A DNA stretch of 64,000 nucleotides. Source: Pseudomonas gozinkensis. Lineage in GTDB: Bacteria > Pseudomonadota > Gammaproteobacteria > Pseudomonadales > Pseudomonadaceae. Shown here one piece after another: positions 59,031-64,000 of the stretch (position 1 is its first letter; the number at the start of each line of letters is the position of its first letter). The notes under the pieces were generated by a model. It was given only the letters and a program-made list of their open reading frames with translations, was not told where the DNA came from and made no database searches. The stretch spans positions 3,188,501 through 3,252,500 of the forward strand of contig NZ_CP062253.1 in the NCBI RefSeq assembly GCF_014863585.1, written 5' to 3'. The translations under genes and the position numbers were made by a program.

Positions 59031-60320
59031 TCAGTGATTAAGATAGCGGGCGACCACCGCGCGGTAGTTGCCATCCAGCGAATAGCCGCCCACCAGAAAC
59101 TTGCCATCAGGTTGGATCGCCACCGACGTGGCGGTATCGAGGCTGCGGCCCATCCGTGTGCGCAACCAGCCGTTACCGGAACCGAAGCTTCGATCAAGGC
59201 TGCCGTCGACCAGATAGCGGGCGACGATGAAGTCGGCCTCAACCCCGCCGATCGTCGCGCCTACCGCAACGATGCGCCCGTCCGGCATGGCCTGGGCGGC
59301 GCTCCACTGGCAGCCGCTGGGGCCGATATCCAGCAGATGCGGCTGGCCGCCATGGAAGTGCAGATCGGGGCGACCGTTGCCATGAATAGAGTGCGCCATG
59401 CATCGAATCGGATCGCGGCTACTGCCAAAACAATGCAGATGCTCCGCCGACTCGAGGACCTGGTTGACCAGTGCACTGCGCCCCTGGGCTTTGAAGGCCA
59501 TGAAACCGTCCACTGCAAAGCGTTCGTCGAGCCGCCCGTCCGGCAGGTAACGGGCGAGCAGGCCTTCCTGGGGGAAATCGATGGAGCCGGCGACCACAAT
59601 GCGTCCGTCTTCTTGCAACAGCAGACTGCCGAGCCAGGTATTGAGCAGCAAGTGGCGAACCATGACCAAGCCGCGACCGTTGAAGGATGGGTCCGGACTG
59701 CCGTTGGGTTTGAGACGGATCAGCATGCCGACGTGATCGGCCAGTTCGAAGTGATGGTTGGCGATCAGCAGGATATGCCCGTCTGGCTGCACCGCAAAAT
59801 CGCAGGCTTCAGCGCCCGGAACGCCCGGCGGCAGCCACGCATCGCGCGTGCCCATGGACAGATCGCCAGGCAGACGGACGATTTGCCGGCCATTGTCACC
59901 GAAATCCGGGTCCGGTCGGCCCTGGGCATCGAACAGGGCCAGGGCGGGCAGGGTGCGATGGTCCGATTCGTAGTGCAGACCCGCCAGCAGAATCCGCCCG
60001 TCAGGCAAGACCTGAACCTTGCTGCCCGTGGCTTCAAAACCGGCGGCGAACTGACCGATCACGCTGCCCTGAGCGCCGAAACCCAGATCCGCCGAGCCGT
60101 CCTCGAGCAGGCGGGCCAGCCCGAAGCGGCTGCCTTGAGCTGTGCCGACCTTGGCGGCGACCAGAACACGACCTTGTGCATCGATTGCGACACTTTGGGT
60201 CAGGCTGGACGTGCTGCCCGCGAAGTAAACCTGAGCCACACCGTTGCTGGAAAAGGTCTTGTCGAGTTGACCGGGATTATTCGCTAGCGTCGGCAGCGCT
60301 ATGGCCGTCTGGGTTGACAT
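59031..60320 (-). CDS. delta-60 repeat beta-propeller protein (DUF5122 type)
   Basis: A 429-residue protein built from about six repeats of the delta-60 type. Each unit pairs a blade strand such as VLPDGRILLAG, LQEDGRIVVAG or IQPDGKFLVGG with an ARYLPDGRLDERF-type strand (also LIRLKPNGSPDPSF and VARYLVDGSLDRSFG), and together they should close a beta-propeller. Such proteins are usually secreted or surface-attached in bacteria, but no signal peptide is evident here. Start MSTQTAI is chosen with AGGAG nine bases upstream. Monocistronic; role unknown. Confidence 0.85.
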   Translation of the reverse strand: MSTQTAIALPTLANNPGQLDKTFSSNGVAQVYFAGSTSSLTQSVAIDAQGRVLVAAKVGTAQGSRFGLARLLEDGSADLGFGAQGSVIGQFAAGFEATGSKVQVLPDGRILLAGLHYESDHRTLPALALFDAQGRPDPDFGDNGRQIVRLPGDLSMGTRDAWLPPGVPGAEACDFAVQPDGHILLIANHHFELADHVGMLIRLKPNGSPDPSFNGRGLVMVRHLLLNTWLGSLLLQEDGRIVVAGSIDFPQEGLLARYLPDGRLDERFAVDGFMAFKAQGRSALVNQVLESAEHLHCFGSSRDPIRCMAHSIHGNGRPDLHFHGGQPHLLDIGPSGCQWSAAQAMPDGRIVAVGATIGGVEADFIVARYLVDGSLDRSFGSGNGWLRTRMGRSLDTATSVAIQPDGKFLVGGYSLDGNYRAVVARYLNH

Positions 60321-60566
60321 GCATGCTTCTCCTTGCGAGTTGACCGAAATCCGGGAGCCGGACAGGTAACTGCATGAGCGGAACATTCAATCCCTGAATA
60401 CGCGCAAGTACAACTGATAGAAATAACAGGTGGAGGGTCGCACTGTGCCAGAACAGTGTCTTTTTGAACCAGTCGCAAGCCTGCCAAGCATCCAGGCGCG
60501 AAAGTATTGAGGAAAGTTGTAAAAAGAGGCCGAAGTTGAATAAAGATCTGCAACTAACAGAAGAGG

Positions 60567-60590
60567 GCGGATGACTTGAGCGTCATCCGC
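60567..60590 (-). terminator. hairpin after the small unknown gene
   Basis: GCGGATGAC and its complement form a nine-base stem with a six-base loop after the leftward 88-residue gene. There is no clear T-run, so it may be a weak or Rho-assisted terminator. Confidence 0.5.
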
Positions 60591-60604
60591 ATTGCCCGGA
60601 AATA

Positions 60605-60871
60605 TCAGTGAGGCATGGACCAGGATTGCAACGCATAGCCTTCTTCGCTCAGTTCGGCGCGGGCCTGTTGCAGCAGGTGTTCAAGTTGCGCCGGATCGGA
60701 GTAGGCGCTGCTCGGGATCTGGGTGCGACCGATGTGAGAGTTTGTGCGGTCGATTACAGTCAGGCTCAGTTCGCCATTGCCGTCTTGTGGGGCCCAGGCG
60801 ACGCATTGGAAAGGTTTAAATGCGCGGTTGGCAATCAAAAGAGCTTCGTTGATACGGAGCGGGGCGGTCAT
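60605..60871 (-). CDS. conserved small protein of unknown function (88 residues)
   Basis: An 88-residue soluble-looking protein (MTAPLRINEALLIANRAFKP, then FQCVAWAPQDGNGELSLTVIDRTNSHIGRTQIPSSAYSDPAQ and a C-terminal helix LEHLLQQARAELSEEGY). The alternating strand and helix pattern suggests a compact alpha/beta fold. A weak GAGA-type ribosome site precedes the ATG. I do not recognise the family. It is divergent from the sigma-54 regulator, separated by an intergenic region of about 340 bases. Confidence 0.65.
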   Translation of the reverse strand: MTAPLRINEALLIANRAFKPFQCVAWAPQDGNGELSLTVIDRTNSHIGRTQIPSSAYSDPAQLEHLLQQARAELSEEGYALQSWSMPH

Positions 60872-61215
60872 GGGGTCTTCTCTCTATAGTGCCCAATCAA
60901 GTGATGTGCCGTCGGTTGGGCTTACCGTTCGGCGAGTTACTTGTACTGATGCACGCAACCCGCTGACAGGTCACACGGAATCTGAAGAAATTTCGACTTT
61001 CTTTCATACACTCATTATTCAGACAGGGATTGAAAGCCTGGCGAAAGAATAGAGTCGATAGCTAACTAATAAAACGGCTTCTTATAACTGTTTGACTTGT
61101 ACACCTATAAGCAATCGATACAAGACGCCGTCAAATTCTTGCTAATGTAACAGTCAGGTTTGCCAAATGACTGTTTTTACGATCATTTCCTAAAATTTGG
61201 CGCCAAGGAACAGTC
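60872..61215. other. intergenic region upstream of the sigma-54 regulator
   Basis: About 344 AT-rich bases between two divergent genes with no convincing reading frame. Its main structure is the AACAGTCA/TGACTGTT repeat set near its right end, listed separately. No -24/-12 promoter was identified with confidence. Confidence 0.6.
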
Positions 61216-61216
61216 A
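61149..61216 (+). promoter_or_regulatory. AACAGTCA repeats before the sigma-54 regulator (possible autoregulatory site)
   Basis: AACAGTCA (61149-61156) and TGACTGTT (61168-61175) form a perfect 8-base inverted repeat with an 11-base spacer. A third copy, AACAGTCA (61209-61216), ends on the first base of the regulator ATG. Binding there would block translation start or transcription, so self-repression is plausible. Confidence 0.5.
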
Positions 61217-62541
61217 TGAACGAAGCGCCTGCATTACGACGTTTATTGGTCGTCGACCCGTGCGACGACTGTCACCGATTGTTGCCGGGTTTGCGTGCCG
61301 TGGGGTGGGACGTCGACAGTTGTAGCCTGGAGAATGCCGCCGACCGAACCTGCGACGTCGGCTTGTTGCGTTTACAACCTTTTCATCTGGAACGTCCTGA
61401 AGCGGTCAAAGAATTGATCAGTCGCAGCGGCACTGAGTGGATCGCTGTGCTGAATCAGGAAGTACTGCGATTGCAGAACGTCGGCGACTTCGTCTGCGAA
61501 TGGTTTTTCGATTTCCATACCTTGCCGTTCGACGTGTCACGGGTGCAGGTCACCCTAGGGCGCGCGTTCGGCATGGCGCGCCTGCGGGGTCAGGGCACGA
61601 TTCACGTCGATCAGCCGGAACATGAATTGCTGGGCGACAGTAAACCGATCCGCGAGTTGCGCAAACTGCTGAGCAAACTGGCGCCCACCGAGTCACCAGT
61701 ATTGATCCGCGGCGAAAGCGGTACCGGCAAGGAATTGGTCGCTCGCACCTTGCACCGGCAGTCGCAACGCCACAGTAAACCCTTTGTGGCGATCAATTGC
61801 GGGGCGATTCCCGAACACTTGATCCAGTCCGAACTGTTCGGCCATGAAAAAGGCGCGTTCACCGGTGCCCATCAACGCAAGGTCGGGCGTATCGAGGCGG
61901 CCAATGGCGGCACGTTGTTCCTCGATGAAATCGGCGATCTGCCGCTGGAACTGCAAGCCAATCTGTTGCGCTTTCTTCAGGAAAAGCACATTGAACGGGT
62001 CGGCGGCAGTCAACCGATCCCGGTGGATGTGCGGGTGCTGGCGGCGACCCACGTCGACCTCGAAGCCGCCATCGAGAAGAAGCGCTTTCGCGAAGACTTG
62101 TACTATCGGCTCAATGTGCTGCAAGTGGTGACCGCGCCGTTACGCGAGCGCCACGGTGACCTGTCGATGCTGGCCAACCATTTTTCCCATTTCTACAGCC
62201 ACGAAACCGGCCGTCGTCCGCGCAGCTTCAGCGAAGATGCGCTGATCGCCATGGGCAAGCACGACTGGCCAGGCAATGTCCGGGAGCTGGCCAACCGGGT
62301 GCGTCGGGGGTTGGTGCTGGCCGAAGGGCGACAGATCGAGGCCCGTGACCTGGGACTGATCAGCCAACAGTCGATCGCAGTACCGATGGGCACCCTTGAA
62401 GACTACAAGACTCGTGCCGAACGCCAGGCGCTGTGTGACGTATTGAACCGGCACAGCGACAACCTCAGTGTTGCGGCCAAAGTACTGGGCGTCTCCCGGC
62501 CGACCTTCTACCGTTTGCTGCACAAGCACCAGATCCGCTAG
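61216..62541 (+). CDS. sigma-54-dependent activator with degenerate receiver (VpsR/FleQ-like)
   Basis: A 441-residue enhancer-binding protein. The N-terminus (RRLLVVDPCDDCHRLLPGLRAVGWDVDSCS) looks like a receiver domain that has lost the phosphorylated Asp pattern, as in VpsR and FleQ. The AAA+ core has Walker A GESGTGKE (166-173), the sigma-54 contact loop GAFTGA (213-218) and Walker B GGTLFLDEIG (231-240). A Fis-type HTH closes the protein (LSVAAKVLGVSRPTFYRLLHKHQIR). Regulators of this type control biofilm or flagella genes and some bind cyclic di-GMP; here a FapF-like gene lies just beyond, convergently. Confidence 0.9.
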   Translation: MNEAPALRRLLVVDPCDDCHRLLPGLRAVGWDVDSCSLENAADRTCDVGLLRLQPFHLERPEAVKELISRSGTEWIAVLNQEVLRLQNVGDFVCEWFFDFHTLPFDVSRVQVTLGRAFGMARLRGQGTIHVDQPEHELLGDSKPIRELRKLLSKLAPTESPVLIRGESGTGKELVARTLHRQSQRHSKPFVAINCGAIPEHLIQSELFGHEKGAFTGAHQRKVGRIEAANGGTLFLDEIGDLPLELQANLLRFLQEKHIERVGGSQPIPVDVRVLAATHVDLEAAIEKKRFREDLYYRLNVLQVVTAPLRERHGDLSMLANHFSHFYSHETGRRPRSFSEDALIAMGKHDWPGNVRELANRVRRGLVLAEGRQIEARDLGLISQQSIAVPMGTLEDYKTRAERQALCDVLNRHSDNLSVAAKVLGVSRPTFYRLLHKHQIR

Positions 62542-62570
62542 GGCGCGGCGCTTCCTGGCTTCAGGAAGCT

Positions 62571-62610
62571 GAAAAGGCCCGCTGCGATGCAAGTCGCAGC
62601 GGGCCTTTTC
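62571..62610. terminator. bidirectional terminator between sigma-54 regulator and FapF-like gene
   Basis: A 17-base perfect stem (62571-62587 and 62594-62610) with a six-base loop and A/T ends, between converging genes. A second smaller hairpin (CTTCCTG/CAGGAAG) lies just before it. Confidence 0.93.
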
Positions 62611-62623
62611 ATGATGTTGCGGT

Positions 62624-63928
62624 TTAGAAGTAGTACGGGAATTTCAGGCTGAAGGAGAAGTCCGGGGCATCGTCCGTCATGCCGATGGACAGGTTGGGCA
62701 CGATGGTCAGGTTGTCGGTGGCCGCAATGGTCATGCCGACGTTGAAGTAACCGGCGTTGGCGTCGCTGGACACCACCGATTCCCAATCCCCGCCATCCTG
62801 TTTCAGCTTGCTCTTGCGTTGCACCAGGTCAGAGACGGAGAACGACATACTCATCTTCTCGTTCAGTGCGAAGGCAACACCCGCGCCGATCTGGAAGCTG
62901 TCGCCGATGCGTACCTTGCCCGGGTTTTTCTGGTTGACGGTCGAACTGATGTCGTCGAACGACTCCTCGAGGTTGTGGGTGTAGGACAGGCTGCCGAACA
63001 GCACGGCCGGGTCGAATGTCTTGACCAGCGAGATGCCCGGGGTGATCGACCAGACGCCGTTGCCGGTTGGCAGGGTGTCAGGCACGAACAGGTTCGAGTT
63101 GGCATCGGTCTGGCGCAGCTTGATACCGAACGGATCCTTGCCTGTAGGTGCCTTGACCCGCAAGGAAACCACGGCGTCCGGTGTGTTGACCGACTCGTCC
63201 AGGAACTTGTAGGCAATACCGAAGTTGACATCGCCGATGGTCGGGTCACGACTTACGTCCTGTTCGGTGGTGACGTTGGAGGCGCCGCCGTTGCCGCCGC
63301 CGGACTGATAGGTCGATTCGCGGTAGACCACCGGCACGTTCAGGTCGAACTGCCAGCGGTTGTCGAAGTTGTAGCGGCCCGTCAGGTCCAGGGTCCAGGT
63401 ATCGGCCTTGATCCGGTCGAGGTTGATGTTGCCGAGGAAAATCGAGTCCAGTGCAAGGAAACCGTTGAGAATCAGCTGGCGGGTGTCGTAGCGCGAGTAG
63501 GTCACGCCGGTTTCAAAGCTGAACTTGCCGCCGCCAAAGAAGCCGCTGGCTTCGTCGTACAGGTTGGACACGCTCTGCGCCGGTTGCGAATCGTCGGCCA
63601 GCGACTGGCCATAGGATGCGCCACTGCCCCCGGCGGCGCCCCCCGACGCTGCTGCGGCTCCCGTCCCGGCAGCCACCCGGTTGCCTTTCATGTCCGAAGG
63701 CGATTTGGCCAGGCGTTTTGGGGGCGGGGAGGCGGGTTGTTCTTCGACCTGGCGGACCCGTTGTTCGAGTACCGCCAGGGCTTTCTGTTGTACTTCGTAA
63801 CGTTGTTTCAGCTCCAGAAGTTCCTGTTTCAGGGCTTCTACATCAGCGTCCGGTGCTGCTTGCAGCATTGCCGCAGGTAGAAGAGTACTCAAACATACAG
63901 CGGCACGCAGTGATACTGATCGATACAT
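62624..63928 (-). CDS. FapF-like outer-membrane beta-barrel with N-terminal coiled coil
   Basis: A 434-residue outer-membrane protein. A signal peptide ([19 protein letters not shown]) leads to a coiled coil ([35 protein letters not shown]), an Ala/Gly-rich linker, a short helix ([18 protein letters not shown]) and a beta-barrel ending in [11 protein letters not shown]. This matches FapF, the exporter of functional amyloid in Pseudomonas, whose trimeric coiled coil and gating helix are known. A phenol-MetA-type outer-membrane family is the main alternative. FapF is normally last in a fap operon, whose other genes would be upstream, to the right of the window; only a few dozen bases of that remain. 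Confidence 0.65.
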   Translation of the reverse strand: MYRSVSLRAAVCLSTLLPAAMLQAAPDADVEALKQELLELKQRYEVQQKALAVLEQRVRQVEEQPASPPPKRLAKSPSDMKGNRVAAGTGAAAASGGAAGGSGASYGQSLADDSQPAQSVSNLYDEASGFFGGGKFSFETGVTYSRYDTRQLILNGFLALDSIFLGNINLDRIKADTWTLDLTGRYNFDNRWQFDLNVPVVYRESTYQSGGGNGGASNVTTEQDVSRDPTIGDVNFGIAYKFLDESVNTPDAVVSLRVKAPTGKDPFGIKLRQTDANSNLFVPDTLPTGNGVWSITPGISLVKTFDPAVLFGSLSYTHNLEESFDDISSTVNQKNPGKVRIGDSFQIGAGVAFALNEKMSMSFSVSDLVQRKSKLKQDGGDWESVVSSDANAGYFNVGMTIAATDNLTIVPNLSIGMTDDAPDFSFSLKFPYYF

Positions 63929-64000
63929 GAATAAGCCGTCCCTTTAAGCCCAATGATCGAGACTCAGCGTAGTTCAATATCCGATGTTGCGTAGTGCCCT

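Overview
The window looks like a chromosomal segment of a fluorescent Pseudomonas of the P. fluorescens group. The reasons are high-GC coding, a glgA-treZ-malQ-treY-DUF2934-glgX cluster, a PvdQ-type acylase with an exact PvdS iron-starvation box, a gnd-zwf pair, dpkA, a DUF6543-type giant toxin, and REP/REPIN elements built on the GTGGGAGCGAGCTTGC core. The assignment rests on gene content alone; no rRNA or other marker is present. No tRNA, rRNA, insertion sequence, prophage or CRISPR array was seen.

Layout. (1) 1-12294, minus strand: an alpha-glucan/trehalose operon (glgA, treZ, malQ, treY, DUF2934, glgX) running into an acyl-CoA dehydrogenase-like gene and a truncated PIG-L deacetylase, with repeated ATGA stop/start overlaps. 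(2) 12.8-18 kb, minus strand: D-2-hydroxyacid dehydrogenase, exported alpha/beta hydrolase, YqaA-like membrane protein, DUF411 metal-binding protein and a Cache-domain chemoreceptor. (3) 18.2-18.9 kb: an unrecognised 177-residue protein preceded by an overlapping leader ORF. (4) 18.9-25.9 kb, minus strand: a five-gene, fully overlapping operon of an MdfA-like exporter, a LuxE-like acyl-protein synthetase, a LuxC-like reductase fused to a PaaK-like adenylating domain, a second PaaK-like enzyme and a GNAT acyltransferase, with no luciferase. This is the best candidate for an undescribed pathway. (5) 26-31 kb, an iron/siderophore block: Fur-like winged-helix protein, pvdQ, an orphan FecR anti-sigma protein and a PepSY protein. 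(6) 31.2-36 kb: a 1591-residue dermonecrotic-toxin-like protein with an HEFSH motif. (7) 36-48.8 kb, mostly catabolism and housekeeping: dpkA, DUF883, LysR/nitrilase, LEA-14-like lipoprotein, NCS2 permease, LysR with a solo binding protein and a ureohydrolase, WYL regulator with SnoaL-like gene, zapE, DinB and GNAT. (8) 48.9-53.4 kb: a small exported protein, a TonB siderophore receptor and a CptA-like phosphoethanolamine transferase. (9) 54-59 kb: gnd-zwf-HAD operon and nhaB. (10) 59-64 kb: a delta-60 repeat beta-propeller, a small unknown, a sigma-54 activator with a degenerate receiver, and a FapF-like outer-membrane barrel at the right edge.

How parts fit together. Region 1 encodes enzymes that build, rearrange and debranch alpha-glucan and release trehalose from it. 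Region 5 is tied to pyoverdine maturation by the acylase and its iron-starvation promoter. Region 4 should activate acyl acids and reduce one to an aldehyde, then export or acylate the product; this is inference from domains. Several promoter regions carry clean repeats that look like operators, most convincingly the aligned TGACA-N5-TGACR-N11-TARGMT units before the WYL regulator and its neighbour.
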